DNA from: Mycobacterium xenopi | GTDB taxonomy: Bacteria; Actinomycetota; Actinomycetes; Mycobacteriales; Mycobacteriaceae | DNA length: 64,000 nucleotides | Assembly (NCBI RefSeq): GCF_009936235.1 | Contig: NZ_AP022314.1 | Span: 3,410,001-3,474,000 of the forward strand | Reading direction: 5' to 3' | The notes under the pieces: generated by a model | Told to the model about the DNA's origin: nothing | Database searches by the model: none | The model's input: only the letters and a program-made list of their open reading frames with translations | Translations under genes and position numbers: made by a program | Part shown: one piece after another, positions 46,952 through 56,000 of the stretch | Layout of the letters: each line of letters starts with the position of its first letter | Position numbering within the stretch: the first letter of the stretch is position 1

Positions 46952-46996
46952 GTTTCGCACCGCTTGATCTGCAGGCGGTTGTGAAACCATGGGCTG

Positions 46997-48334
46997 ATGC
47001 CGACGGAATCGGTCAGCACCGGGGCGCGCTGGTCGATGTTGGTCATCGCGTCGGTAGCGACGTTGTCGTCATTTCTGTTCATCAACGGCGTGGCCTTCAT
47101 GATCCCGGAGCTGGAAGCCAACCGAGACATCACGCTGACGGGAGCCAGCCTGCTGTCGTCGATGCCGAGCTGGGGCATGGTGGTCACCCTGATCGCCTGG
47201 GGCTATCTGGTTGACCACGCGGGCGAGCGCATCGTGCTGAGGTTGGGTTCCGCGCTGACGGCAGCGGCCGCGTTCGCCGCCGCGTCGGCCCACTCGCTGG
47301 TGGTGGTGGGCGCATTCCTGTTCCTCGGCGGCATGGCCGCAGCGGGGGCCAATTCGGCCACCGGCCGACTGGTGACCGGCTGGTTTCCGCCGCAGCGGCG
47401 CGGGGTGGCGATGGGAATCCGCCAGACGGCCCAGCCGCTGGGAATTGCCTTGGGGGCAGCGGTGATTCCCGAACTGGCGGAGCACGGCTTCGCGGCCGCG
47501 ATGATGTTTCCTGCCGTAATCTGCATGCTGTCGGGCGTGGCGTGTGCGCTGGGTGTCCTCGACCCGCCGCGAAAACCGCGGGCAACGGCCACCATTGCGG
47601 AGCTGGCCAGCCCCTATCGCGGATCGAGCGTGCTGTGGCGAATCCACATGGTGTCGGCTCTGCTGATGATCCCGCAGACGGTGACGGTGACCTTCATGCT
47701 GATCTGGTTGCTCAACGAGTACCACTGGTCGGTGGGGGCGGCGGGCGCGCTGGTCACTGCCTCGCAGCTACTCGGCGCGTTGGGCCGCATTCTGGTCGGG
47801 CGATGGTCTGACCGGGTCGGGTCACGGATGCGGCCCGTGCGTACGATCGCGGCCACCGCGGCTGCGACCCTGATGGTGCTGGGATTCACCGATCACCTCG
47901 ACTCCTCGGCCGCGGTGTGGTGCATGGTCATCGCGTCGGTTATCGCGGTACTGGACAACGGGTTGGAGTCCACCGCGATCACCGAGTTCGCCGGGCCGTA
48001 CTGGAGCGGGCGCGCGCTGGGCACCCAGAACACCACCCAACGGCTAGCGGCGGCCGTGGGACAGCCGATCTTCGGTGCGCTGATCGCCTCGGGCGGCTAC
48101 CCGCTCGCGTGGGCGGTCTGCGGACTGTTTCCGCTGGTCGCGGTGCCTTTGGTACCGGCCAGACTGGTCCCGCCCGGGCTATCCGCTACAGCGCCGCGAC
48201 GATCCGGTCGCCGATTTGGCCGGTGGAAAACCGCTCGTTCGCCCGGCTGGCCAGGTGAGCCGCCACCGCCCGATCCACCCGCGCCGCGGCGGCGTCCTCA
48301 CCGAGGTGGGCGAGCAGCAGCGCCACCGACATGA
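46997..48334 (+). CDS. MFS transporter, Rv2994-like (second of a tandem pair)
   Basis: 445 residues with 12 membrane segments. Paralogous to its upstream neighbour, including the leader: both are preceded by a GAAACCATGG/GGAACCATGG word. The transporter proper ends around residue 395. The last 50 residues are Arg/Pro-rich and antisense to the leuB 3' end, since no stop occurs for 149 bases into leuB. That tail is either a genuine extension or the product of a lost stop. Confidence 0.88.
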   Translation: MPTESVSTGARWSMLVIASVATLSSFLFINGVAFMIPELEANRDITLTGASLLSSMPSWGMVVTLIAWGYLVDHAGERIVLRLGSALTAAAAFAAASAHSLVVVGAFLFLGGMAAAGANSATGRLVTGWFPPQRRGVAMGIRQTAQPLGIALGAAVIPELAEHGFAAAMMFPAVICMLSGVACALGVLDPPRKPRATATIAELASPYRGSSVLWRIHMVSALLMIPQTVTVTFMLIWLLNEYHWSVGAAGALVTASQLLGALGRILVGRWSDRVGSRMRPVRTIAATAAATLMVLGFTDHLDSSAAVWCMVIASVIAVLDNGLESTAITEFAGPYWSGRALGTQNTTQRLAAAVGQPIFGALIASGGYPLAWAVCGLFPLVAVPLVPARLVPPGLSATAPRRSGRRFGRWKTARSPGWPGEPPPPDPPAPRRRPHRGGRAAAPPT

Positions 48335-49196
48335 TCGCCGCGGTCGGGTCAGCGATGCCCTGACCGGCGATATCGGGCGCGCTGCCGTGGACCGGTTCGA
48401 ACATCGACGGGTTGGTGCCGGTGGCGTCGATATTGCCGCTGGCGGCCAGGCCGATGCCGCCGCACACCGCCGCCGCCAGGTCGGTGATGATGTCGCCGAA
48501 CAGGTTGTCGGTGACGATGACGTCGAACCGGCCCGGGTCGGTGACCAGGTGAATCGTCGCCGCGTCGACGTGCTGATAGGCCACCTCGACCTCCGGGAAC
48601 TTCTCACCGATCTCATCGACGGTCCGCGACCATAGCTCGCCGGCGAATGTCAGAACGTTGGTCTTGTGCACCAGGGTCAGGTGTTTGCGCCGCAGCCGCG
48701 CGCGCTCGAACGCGTCGTGCACGACCCGGCGAACCCCGAACGCGGTGTTGACGCTGACCTCCGTGGCCACTTCGTGGGCGGTGCCGACGCGGATTGCGCC
48801 CCCGGTACCGGTGTAGGGGCCCTCGGTGCCCTCGCGCACCACGACCAAGTCGATCTCGGGGTTGCCGCTGAGCGGGCCGATCACCCCTGGGTATCGCCGC
48901 GCCGGGCGCAGGTTGATGTGATGGTCGAGCTCGAAGCGCAGCCGCAGCAACAGACCGCGCTCCAAGACCCCGCTGGGAACGGACGGATCACCAATCGCGC
49001 CGAGCAGGATCGCGTCGTGGGCGCGCAACTCGTCGAGAACCGAGTCGGGCAGCACTTCCCCGGTGGCATGGAAACGGCGGGCACCTAAGTCGTAGCTCGT
49101 CTTCTCCACATCGGGCAGTACCGCGTCGAGCACCTTGACGGCTTCGGTCACCACCTCGGGGCCGATCCCGTCCCCTGGGATAATCGCCAGTCTCAA
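48186..49196 (-). CDS. leuB: 3-isopropylmalate dehydrogenase
   Basis: Third leucine-specific step, an NAD-dependent oxidative decarboxylase. 336 residues: MRLAIIPGDGIGPEVVTEAV, LLLRLRFELDHHINLRPARR, VVREGTEGPYTGTGG, THVDAATIH-type segment AYQHVDAATIHLVTDPGRFD, and EPVHGSAPDIAGQGIADP. The start is TTG, coupled to the stop of the MIRU frame from serA. AAGGAG lies nine bases before it. Overlaps the convergent MFS gene by 149 bases. Confidence 0.96.
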   Translation of the reverse strand: MRLAIIPGDGIGPEVVTEAVKVLDAVLPDVEKTSYDLGARRFHATGEVLPDSVLDELRAHDAILLGAIGDPSVPSGVLERGLLLRLRFELDHHINLRPARRYPGVIGPLSGNPEIDLVVVREGTEGPYTGTGGAIRVGTAHEVATEVSVNTAFGVRRVVHDAFERARLRRKHLTLVHKTNVLTFAGELWSRTVDEIGEKFPEVEVAYQHVDAATIHLVTDPGRFDVIVTDNLFGDIITDLAAAVCGGIGLAASGNIDATGTNPSMFEPVHGSAPDIAGQGIADPTAAIMSVALLLAHLGEDAAAARVDRAVAAHLASRANERFSTGQIGDRIVAAL

Positions 49197-49246
49197 TGGC
49201 GCCGCTCCTTTTCATCGCTTTGCTCTGCATCGTCGCTGGCGCGCAT
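49193..49246 (-). repeat. MIRU element coupling serA and leuB
   Basis: An 18-codon frame, MRASDDAEQSDEKERRH. Its ATG overlaps the serA TGA as TGATG, and its TGA overlaps the leuB TTG. It is the most complete of the three copies, with both junctions overlapped, which is the classic MIRU arrangement for translational coupling. Confidence 0.88.
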
Positions 49247-50832
49247 CAAGACAGGTCAACCACTTCGAGCTTGTTGGCGTCGACGGCCGCGCTGATGGCC
49301 GCCCGCACATCCTCGGGCACGTCGCGGTTGAGGCGCAACAGGATGGTCGCACCGGGACCCTCGGTGTCCTCCGACAGCTGTGCGGCGTGGATGTTGACCC
49401 CCGCCGCGCCGAGCAGCGTGCCGATCTTGCCGAGCGCACCTGGCCGATCGATGTAGTTGATGATCAGGTTGATGCCCTCGGCGCGCAGATCGAAGTTGCG
49501 ACCGTTGATCTGCACGATCTTCTGCACCAGCTGGGGGCCCGACAGCGTGCCCGCGACGTTGACCACCGAGCCGTCGGCGGCCACTGCCCGCACGTCGACC
49601 AGGCTGCGGTGGTTGGGGCTTTCGGTGGCAGTGCTGATCTCGGCGACGACTCCGCGTTCTTCGGCGATGGCCGGGGCGTTGACGAATGTCACGGGCTCTT
49701 CGATGACTGCCGAGAATAAGCCACGCAGGGCCGAAAGCCGCAGCACTGCAACGTCTTCCGCGGCTAGCTCACCGCGTGCCTGCACCGACAGCGACACCGG
49801 AAGCTCGTCGCAAAGAGCACCAGCAAGCAAACCGAGTTTGCGCACCAAATCCAGCCACGGCGCCACCTCCTCGCTGACCGCCCCGGCCCCGACGTTGACC
49901 GCATCGGGAACGAATTTTCCTGCCAGCGCGAGCTTTACGCTTTCGGCGACGTCGGTGCCCGCCCGGTCCTGCGCCTCGGCGGTGGAGGCGCCGAGGTGGG
50001 GGGTGACCACTATTTGCGGCAGCTCGAACAGCGGGCTGTCGGTGCACGGCTCCTTGGCGAACACGTCGATACCGGCGGCCCGCACGTGTCCGCTGCGTAC
50101 GGCTTCGGCCAGCGCCATTTCGTCGACCAGGCCGCCGCGTGCGGCGTTGACGATGATGACGCCGGGCTTGGTCTTGGCCAGCGCCTCCTTGTCGATCAGC
50201 CCGAGCGTCTCCGGGGTTTTCGGCAGATGCACGGAGATGAAGTCCGACCGGGCCAGCAGCTCGTCCAGGCTGAGCAGTTCGATGCCGAGCTGCGCTGCCC
50301 GTGCCGGCGACACGTAGGGGTCGTAGGCGATCAGGTGGGCTCCGAACGCGGCCAGTCGCTGGGCGACCAGCTGCCCGATGCGGCCCAGCCCGATAATTCC
50401 GACGGTCTTGCCGAAGATCTCGGTACCCGTGAACGACGAGCGCTTCCACTCGTGGGCGCGCAACGAGGCGTCGGCCGCGGTGATTTGGCGCGCCGCCGCC
50501 AGCAGCAACGCCAACGCATGCTCGGCGGCGCTGTGGATGTTCGACGTCGGTGCGTTGACGACGAGCACACCGCGCGCGGTGGCAGCCTCGACATCGACGT
50601 TGTCCAAGCCGACCCCGGCGCGCGCGACGATTTTCAATTTGGGCGCCGCGGCCAACACCTCCGCGTCGACGGTGGTGGCAGAACGCACCAGCAGCGCGTC
50701 GGCCTCGGGCACCGCGGCCAGCAGTTTCTGCCGGTCGGGGCCGTCGACCCACCGGACTTCGACGTCGTCACCGAGCGCGGCGACGGTTGATTCGGCGAGT
50801 TTGTCGGCGATCAATACAACAGGCAAGCTCAC
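49246..50832 (-). CDS. serA: D-3-phosphoglycerate dehydrogenase
   Basis: First enzyme of serine synthesis. 528 residues: NAD domain with TVGIIGLGRIGQLVAQRLAA, substrate Arg and His/Glu catalytic residues in VNAARGGLVDE and VVTPHLGASTAEAQ, the long intervening (ASB) domain of actinobacterial SerA (about 310-450), and a C-terminal ACT domain (NLIINYIDRPGALGKIGTLL) for serine feedback. It follows ilvC by 78 bases. Confidence 0.97.
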   Translation of the reverse strand: MSLPVVLIADKLAESTVAALGDDVEVRWVDGPDRQKLLAAVPEADALLVRSATTVDAEVLAAAPKLKIVARAGVGLDNVDVEAATARGVLVVNAPTSNIHSAAEHALALLLAAARQITAADASLRAHEWKRSSFTGTEIFGKTVGIIGLGRIGQLVAQRLAAFGAHLIAYDPYVSPARAAQLGIELLSLDELLARSDFISVHLPKTPETLGLIDKEALAKTKPGVIIVNAARGGLVDEMALAEAVRSGHVRAAGIDVFAKEPCTDSPLFELPQIVVTPHLGASTAEAQDRAGTDVAESVKLALAGKFVPDAVNVGAGAVSEEVAPWLDLVRKLGLLAGALCDELPVSLSVQARGELAAEDVAVLRLSALRGLFSAVIEEPVTFVNAPAIAEERGVVAEISTATESPNHRSLVDVRAVAADGSVVNVAGTLSGPQLVQKIVQINGRNFDLRAEGINLIINYIDRPGALGKIGTLLGAAGVNIHAAQLSEDTEGPGATILLRLNRDVPEDVRAAISAAVDANKLEVVDLS

Positions 50833-50910
50833 TCGGCCAGACTAATAGGCTTCGCGGGACAGCCGCCTTCCAGCCGTGCAGCTATGGCGGTCAAACCGCG
50901 CGAAGATGGC

Positions 50911-51924
50911 TCAGGCGGTTTCGGTGATCGGACGGTCCACCCAGCTCATCAGGCCGCGCAGCTTCTTGCCGGTGACCTCGATGGGGTGTTCGGCGTTGCG
51001 CTTGCGCAGTTCGGCCAGCTGCTTGCCGCCGTTCTCGACGTCGGCCACCAGTTTCTTAACGAAGGTGCCGTCTTGGATTTCCCGCAGGATTTCGCGCATG
51101 CGTTCTTTGGTGCCCGCGTCGATCACCCGCGGACCGGACAGGTAGCCACCGAATTCTGCGGTGTCGGAGACCGAGTAATACATCCGGCCGATGCCGCCCT
51201 CGTACATCAAATCGACGATCAGCTTCAGCTCGTGCAGCACCTCGAAGTAGGCCAGTTCCGGCGGGTAACCGGCTTCCACCATCACGTCGAAGCCCGCCTT
51301 CACCAATTCCTCAGTGCCGCCGCACAATACCGTTTGCTCGCCGAACAGGTCGGTTTCGGTCTCGTCTTTGAACGTGGTTTTGATGACGCCGGCACGGGTG
51401 CCGCCGATCGCCTTCGCATACGACAGCGCCAACGCCAGCCCGTCGCCGCCCGGATCTTGCGCCACCGCAACCAGACATGGCACACCCTTACCGTCGACGA
51501 ATTGCCGGCGCACCAGGTGCCCGGGCCCCTTGGGCGCCACCATCGCGACCGTGATGTCGGGTGTCGGCTTGATCAACCCGAAATGGATGTTGAGCCCGTG
51601 ACCGAAGAACAAGGCGTTGCCCGGCTGCAGGTTTGGCTCGATGTCGCCTGCGAAGATGCTCGGCTGCGCGGTGTCGGGTGCCAGCAGCATGATCACGTCG
51701 GCCCACTTGGCGACCTCGGCCGGGGTGTCGACCTGCAAGCCCTGCTCGGTGACCTTGGGACGCGACTTCGAGCCTTCCTTCAGCCCGACGCGGACGTCGA
51801 CACCCGAGTCGCGCAGGCTCAGCGAGTGTGCATGGCCCTGGCTTCCGTAGCCGATGACACCGACTTTGCGGCCGGCGATGATCGACAGGTCGGCGTCGTC
51901 GTCGTAGAACATCTGCACTGCCAC
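50911..51924 (-). CDS. ilvC: Ketol-acid reductoisomerase
   Basis: Second common step of valine/isoleucine synthesis, NADPH- and Mg-dependent. 337 residues (class I): VGVIGYGSQGHAHSLSLRDS, LAPDTAQPSIFAGDIEPNL, MVAPKGPGHLVRRQF, metal ligands in DLFGEQTVLCGGTEELVKAG and ELKLIVDLMYEGGIGRMYYS. Last gene of ilvB-ilvN-ilvC, 20 bases after ilvN. Confidence 0.97.
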   Translation of the reverse strand: MAVQMFYDDDADLSIIAGRKVGVIGYGSQGHAHSLSLRDSGVDVRVGLKEGSKSRPKVTEQGLQVDTPAEVAKWADVIMLLAPDTAQPSIFAGDIEPNLQPGNALFFGHGLNIHFGLIKPTPDITVAMVAPKGPGHLVRRQFVDGKGVPCLVAVAQDPGGDGLALALSYAKAIGGTRAGVIKTTFKDETETDLFGEQTVLCGGTEELVKAGFDVMVEAGYPPELAYFEVLHELKLIVDLMYEGGIGRMYYSVSDTAEFGGYLSGPRVIDAGTKERMREILREIQDGTFVKKLVADVENGGKQLAELRKRNAEHPIEVTGKKLRGLMSWVDRPITETA

Positions 51925-51944
51925 GTGTTTTCTCTCCTTGGTTG

Positions 51945-52451
51945 TTATTTGGCTCCGCCCATTCCGCGTGGACCGCGGGACAGCGACACCAGACCGGATT
52001 GGACGATCTCGCGGACACCGAACGGCTCCAACACCTTCAGCAGGGCTTCCAGCTTGGCTGGTGTACCAGTGGCCTCGATGGTCAGCGACTCCGGGGATAC
52101 ATCGATCACCTTGGCGCGGAACAGGTTTGCCGCTTCGCTGACTTGACTGCGGGTACTGGCATCGGCTCGTACCTTGATCAGCGCCAGTTCTCGGGAGACC
52201 GAATTGTCCTCATCCTGCTCGACGATTTTGATGACGTTGATCAGTTTGTTGAGTTGCTTGGTGACCTGCTCGAGCGGAGTGTCTTCAGCGGAGACGACGA
52301 TGGTCATTCGGGACATGTTCTTTTGTTCGGTGGCCCCCACCGCCAGCGACTCGATGTTGAAGCCACGCCGGCTGAACAGTGCCGCCACCCGTGCCAGCAC
52401 ACCGGGTTTGTCCTCGACTAGCACCGACAGCGTGTGAGTCGTCGCGCTCAT
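51945..52451 (-). CDS. ilvN: Acetolactate synthase small (regulatory) subunit
   Basis: 168 residues with an N-terminal ACT domain (TLSVLVEDKPGVLARVAALF, FNIESLAVGATE) that binds valine and a C-terminal domain that activates IlvB. The ATG overlaps the ilvB stop as TGATG. Length is normal. Confidence 0.97.
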   Translation of the reverse strand: MSATTHTLSVLVEDKPGVLARVAALFSRRGFNIESLAVGATEQKNMSRMTIVVSAEDTPLEQVTKQLNKLINVIKIVEQDEDNSVSRELALIKVRADASTRSQVSEAANLFRAKVIDVSPESLTIEATGTPAKLEALLKVLEPFGVREIVQSGLVSLSRGPRGMGGAK

Positions 52452-54295
52452 CAGGCGTGGCCTTCATTAGGGTCGTCGAAGAGCGGACGGATCCCGCGGG
52501 CGGCCTGGATCTCGTCGTTGCTGGTGCCCGCGGCCACCATCGGCCACACCTGCGCGTCGGCGCCGACGACGAAGTCGATCACCACCGGTTGGTCGTTGAT
52601 CGCGCGGGCGGCCTTGATGACCTCGACGACGTCTTCTTCACGCTCGCAACGGAATCCGACGCATCCCAGTGCCTCGGCCAGCTTGACAAAGTCCGGGATA
52701 CGGTGCGAATGGGTGGCCAGGTCGGTCTGCGAGTAGCGCTCGGCGTAGAACAGCGACTGCCATTGGCGCACCATGCCCAGGCTGCCGTTGTTGATCAGCG
52801 CCACCTTGATCGGTGCGCCCTCGACCGCGCAGGTGGCCAGCTCCTGGTTGGTCATCTGGAAGCAGCCGTCGCCGTCGACCGCCCACACCTCGGCGTCCGG
52901 CCGGGCGATCTTGGCCCCCATCGCCGCCGGGATGGCGAAGCCCATGGTGCCCAGCCCGCCGGAGTTGATCCAGGTGCGCGGCTTTTCAAACGAGATGAAC
53001 TGCGCCGCCCACATCTGGTGCTGCCCCACCCCGGCGACGTAGACAGCGTCGGGCCCGGCGATCTTGCCCAGCGTTTCGATCACGTACTCAGGGCTGAGAC
53101 TGCCGTCGCTCTGCGGTCCGTAGGACAGCGGGTAGGTGGCCTGCACCCCACGCAAGTACTGCCACCACTCGTCGAAGTGGAAGGCGGCTCCGTCGTGGCG
53201 CAGCGCCGCGACCAGCTCGGTGATGACAGCCTTGACATCACCCACGATCGGCACGTCGGCGTGACGGTTCTTGCCGATCTCAGCGGGGTCGATGTCGGCG
53301 TGGATCACCTTGGCCTCCGGGGCAAACGAGTCGAGCTTTCCGGTGACCCGGTCATCGAAACGGGTGCCCAGCGCGATCAGCAGGTCGCTGCGCTGCAGGC
53401 CCGCCACCGCCGCGACCGTGCCGTGCATGCCCGGCATGCCCAGATGCTGGGGGTGGCTGTCCGGGAAGGCGCCGCGCGCCATCAAGGTGGTGACCACGGG
53501 GATACCGGTCAGCTCGGCCAGCTCGCGCAGCTCTTGGGTGGCATTGCCGCGGATGACCCCACCACCGATGTACAGCACGGGTTTGCGGGCGGCCGCGATC
53601 AGTCTGGCGGCCTCCCGGACCTGCCGACTGTGCGGCTTGGTGGTGGGCTTGTAGCCCGGCAGGTCCAACCGTGGCGGCCAGCTGAACGTGCATTGGCCCT
53701 GCAGCACGTCCTTGGGGATGTCGACGAGCACCGCGCCGGGTCGGCCGGTGGAGGCGATGTGGAAGGCCTCGGCCAGCACCCGCGGGATCTCGTCGCCCTC
53801 GCGGACCAGGAAGTTGTGCTTGGTGATCGGCATGGTAATGCCGGAGATGTCGGCCTCCTGGAAGGCGTCGGTGCCGATCAGCGAGCGCCCGACCTGCCCG
53901 GTGATCGCCACCACCGGGATGGAGTCCATCTGCGCATCGGCCAACGGGGTCACCAGGTTGGTGGCGCCGGGACCGGAGGTGGCCATGCACACACCCACCT
54001 TGCCGGTGGCGTGCGCATAGCCGCTGGCGGCATGCCCGGCGCCCTGCTCATGACGCACCAGCACGTGGCGCAGCTTCTTCGAGTCGAACAGCGGATCGTA
54101 CACCGGCAGCACGGCACCACCGGGAATACCGAAGATGACCTCGACGTCAAGTTCCTCCAACGACCGGATCACCGACTGTGCGCCGGTAAGTTGTTGCGGC
54201 GCAATACGTTTCTGATGTGGGTTTGACGACTTTGTCGTTGTCCGGGTGCCGTTGACGGGCTGCGATGGCGCCGACGGCGCGGTGGGTGCACTCAC
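52451..54295 (-). CDS. ilvB: Acetolactate synthase large subunit
   Basis: TPP- and FAD-dependent first step of branched-chain synthesis. 614 residues from the GTG at 54295 (VSAPTAPS), set by AGAGGA four bases before it; the longer frame reads into the leader. TPP-activating Glu in VRHEQGAGHAASGYA, FAD region ALGTRFDDRVTGKLDSFAPE, TPP/Mg motif VDGDGCFQMTNQELATC to NNGSLGMVRQWQ. An attenuator and leader peptide lie upstream. Confidence 0.97.
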   Translation of the reverse strand: MSAPTAPSAPSQPVNGTRTTTKSSNPHQKRIAPQQLTGAQSVIRSLEELDVEVIFGIPGGAVLPVYDPLFDSKKLRHVLVRHEQGAGHAASGYAHATGKVGVCMATSGPGATNLVTPLADAQMDSIPVVAITGQVGRSLIGTDAFQEADISGITMPITKHNFLVREGDEIPRVLAEAFHIASTGRPGAVLVDIPKDVLQGQCTFSWPPRLDLPGYKPTTKPHSRQVREAARLIAAARKPVLYIGGGVIRGNATQELRELAELTGIPVVTTLMARGAFPDSHPQHLGMPGMHGTVAAVAGLQRSDLLIALGTRFDDRVTGKLDSFAPEAKVIHADIDPAEIGKNRHADVPIVGDVKAVITELVAALRHDGAAFHFDEWWQYLRGVQATYPLSYGPQSDGSLSPEYVIETLGKIAGPDAVYVAGVGQHQMWAAQFISFEKPRTWINSGGLGTMGFAIPAAMGAKIARPDAEVWAVDGDGCFQMTNQELATCAVEGAPIKVALINNGSLGMVRQWQSLFYAERYSQTDLATHSHRIPDFVKLAEALGCVGFRCEREEDVVEVIKAARAINDQPVVIDFVVGADAQVWPMVAAGTSNDEIQAARGIRPLFDDPNEGHA

Positions 54296-54341
54296 GGTGT
54301 CCTCTTTGGGTCCTCTTCGTTGGTGTGGGAACGGCGACAAC

Positions 54342-54379
54342 AAAAAACCCCCGCCAGCTCAGCTGCTGCACGAGGGTTG
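54342..54379 (-). terminator. ilvB attenuator (Rho-independent terminator)
   Basis: On the minus strand AACCCTCG-TGCAGC pairs with GCTG-GCGGGGGTT, with one bulge, around an AGCTGA loop, and TTTTTT follows at once. It sits between the leader peptide and ilvB. A competing stem, GCGCGTTGGTG with CACCAACGCGC, lies just upstream and spans the leader peptide end, as expected for ribosome-controlled attenuation. Confidence 0.85.
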
Positions 54380-54416
54380 CGCGTTGGTGCTCGAAAGCTA
54401 TCCCGGCGTGGGCTAG

Positions 54417-54467
54417 TCAGCCACCAACGCGCCGACCAAGTACTACGAGCATTTCGCGGCTGTCCAT
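54417..54467 (-). CDS. ilvB leader peptide
   Basis: A 16-residue frame, MDSREMLVVLGRRVGG, ending at TGA, about 120 bases before the ilvB start and followed by mutually exclusive stems and a U-tract terminator. Leu-Val-Val-Leu plus a later Val make it a sensor of branched-chain aminoacyl-tRNA. Leader peptides of this kind precede ilvB in other actinobacteria. Confidence 0.8.
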   Translation of the reverse strand: MDSREMLVVLGRRVGG

Positions 54468-54566
54468 GACGACCGACGGTAGTCTCCGCACAGGTCAACC
54501 GTCAAATCTCGGCGGTTGAGCCGGTTGCCGGTCGGCCGCGCCGGTCGGCGGTGACATGATGCAGGG

Positions 54567-54968
54567 GTGGCTACCGGTTCTTCGGAGCAACCGTCCCCCG
54601 CGGCCTCGGTGGTGATCAAGATTTCCCCGATAGCACACTTCGCGGTGGGCTTTCTGATGCTGGGCCTGCTCGTGCCCGTGTTGACGTGGCCGCCAACCTT
54701 ACCGCTATTAGCGATTCCGATTATCTTGTCCGCGTTGATCATTCGTCTACGCACGATCGCCGACCACGACGGAGTCACGGCGCGGACGCTGCTGGGCAGC
54801 CGAACGATCCGTTGGGACGATATCGACGGGCTGCGGTTCACTCGGGGCTCGTGGGCGCGGGCGCGGCTCAAAAGCGGCGGCGAACTGCGGTTGCCTGCGG
54901 TCAGCTTCGCGACCTTGCCACTGTTGACCGAGGCCAGCGGAGGCCGGGTGCCCAACCCGTACGCCTGA
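54567..54968 (+). CDS. Membrane protein with bacterial PH-like domain (Cfp6-like)
   Basis: 133 residues: two membrane segments (about 23-60) then a small PH-like domain, with TIADHDGVTARTLLGSRTIR followed by WDDIDGLRFTRGSWARARL and RLPAVSFATLPLLTEASGGR. It resembles M. tuberculosis Rv3004 (cfp6). The start is a GTG. Function unknown. Divergent from ilvB and convergent with doxX. Confidence 0.87.
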   Translation: MATGSSEQPSPAASVVIKISPIAHFAVGFLMLGLLVPVLTWPPTLPLLAIPIILSALIIRLRTIADHDGVTARTLLGSRTIRWDDIDGLRFTRGSWARARLKSGGELRLPAVSFATLPLLTEASGGRVPNPYA

Positions 54969-54981
54969 GCGCGCCGGCCTG

Positions 54982-55827
54982 CTAATGCAGGGGGTTGGCG
55001 CCGTTGAGCAAAACCCAGACGGCGGCTCCGGCGCCGATACCGAGGAGCAGCGCGGCGAAGGAGCCGACGAACGGCCGCCGCGCCCAGCCTCGGCCGGCGT
55101 CGAAGCCGTAGCGGCCCGGGCCGATGAGGATAACGGCGGCGGCGACAACGATGAGCGTCAATTCGTATTCGTGTCCGCCCGGTAGGAAGAACCGAAATGA
55201 TCCAGGGTTCGACTGCGCCGACATGTCGGCCAGCAAGCCGTTGAGCAGATAGGCCAGCGCCCCCGCGGCGGCAACCGGCGTGAACAAGCCCAGTACCAGC
55301 AGGACGCCCGCAACGATCTCGCCGCCCGCGGCCACGTAGGTCAAGACCTCCGCATGCTGGTAGCCGGCGTCGGACAGCGAGTTCTTGAATCCGGTCGGCC
55401 CCTCGCCACCCCACCACCCGAACAGCTTTTGCAGTCCGTGCGCGACCAGCACCGCGCCCAGGCCCACACGCAGCAGCAATAGGCCAAGGTTCTGGGTACC
55501 GCGCCGGCCGGCGGCACGTATGCGCTCGTCGTCCTCACCGGTGTCGATCTCGTCCGGCCCCGATGCCGCGTGGCGGCCACCGGACTGCGGCTCGAGGTAG
55601 GGCAGTGGCTGTTGGCCGGTCAAGCCGAAGCCCGAGCCGACCCGTCGCACGTCGCCTGTGCCACTGCCGTAGTGCGGGATCGTGGTGGTTTCGAAATCGC
55701 CTGCATAGTTGGCTGACGGCAGGTCGTCTTCCGGGTCGACCAGGCTGGCGGAAGCCGGACGGACCTGGGTTGGCGCCGCGGAATCGTCCGGTCGCCGCCA
55801 ATTCGAGTCATTCGATTGACTGGTCAC
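54982..55827 (-). CDS. DoxX-family membrane protein with long N-terminal region
   Basis: 281 residues from the GTG at 55827 (VTSQSNDSNWRRPDD), matching Rv3005c. The first ~115 residues are polar and Pro/Asp-rich; four membrane segments of the DoxX domain follow (LLLLRVGLGAVLVAHGLQKL, GGEIVAGVLLVLGLFTPVAA). In M. tuberculosis DoxX works with SodA and SseA in a membrane oxidative-stress complex; those partners are not in this window. Confidence 0.92.
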   Translation of the reverse strand: MTSQSNDSNWRRPDDSAAPTQVRPASASLVDPEDDLPSANYAGDFETTTIPHYGSGTGDVRRVGSGFGLTGQQPLPYLEPQSGGRHAASGPDEIDTGEDDERIRAAGRRGTQNLGLLLLRVGLGAVLVAHGLQKLFGWWGGEGPTGFKNSLSDAGYQHAEVLTYVAAGGEIVAGVLLVLGLFTPVAAAGALAYLLNGLLADMSAQSNPGSFRFFLPGGHEYELTLIVVAAAVILIGPGRYGFDAGRGWARRPFVGSFAALLLGIGAGAAVWVLLNGANPLH

Positions 55828-56000
55828 GCGTGCCAGGGTAAGGGCAATTTCGCCGGAATTGGGGATTTGAGCGGCGCTTTCGCGGGACTTAATCGACACG
55901 TCACCACCGCGAGACACCGGCGGGCCGCCCTGTGGGCGAATCGGCTGCCGCGAGCATTGACGGACCGAGTGGGCGGAGGTGGCGCGGTAACCTGGCCATC

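Noticed and set aside
52379..54226. Long plus-strand open frame opposite ilvB (615 codons)
   Set aside because: Antisense to conserved IlvB and reading Gly/His/Arg-rich sequence; no start context.
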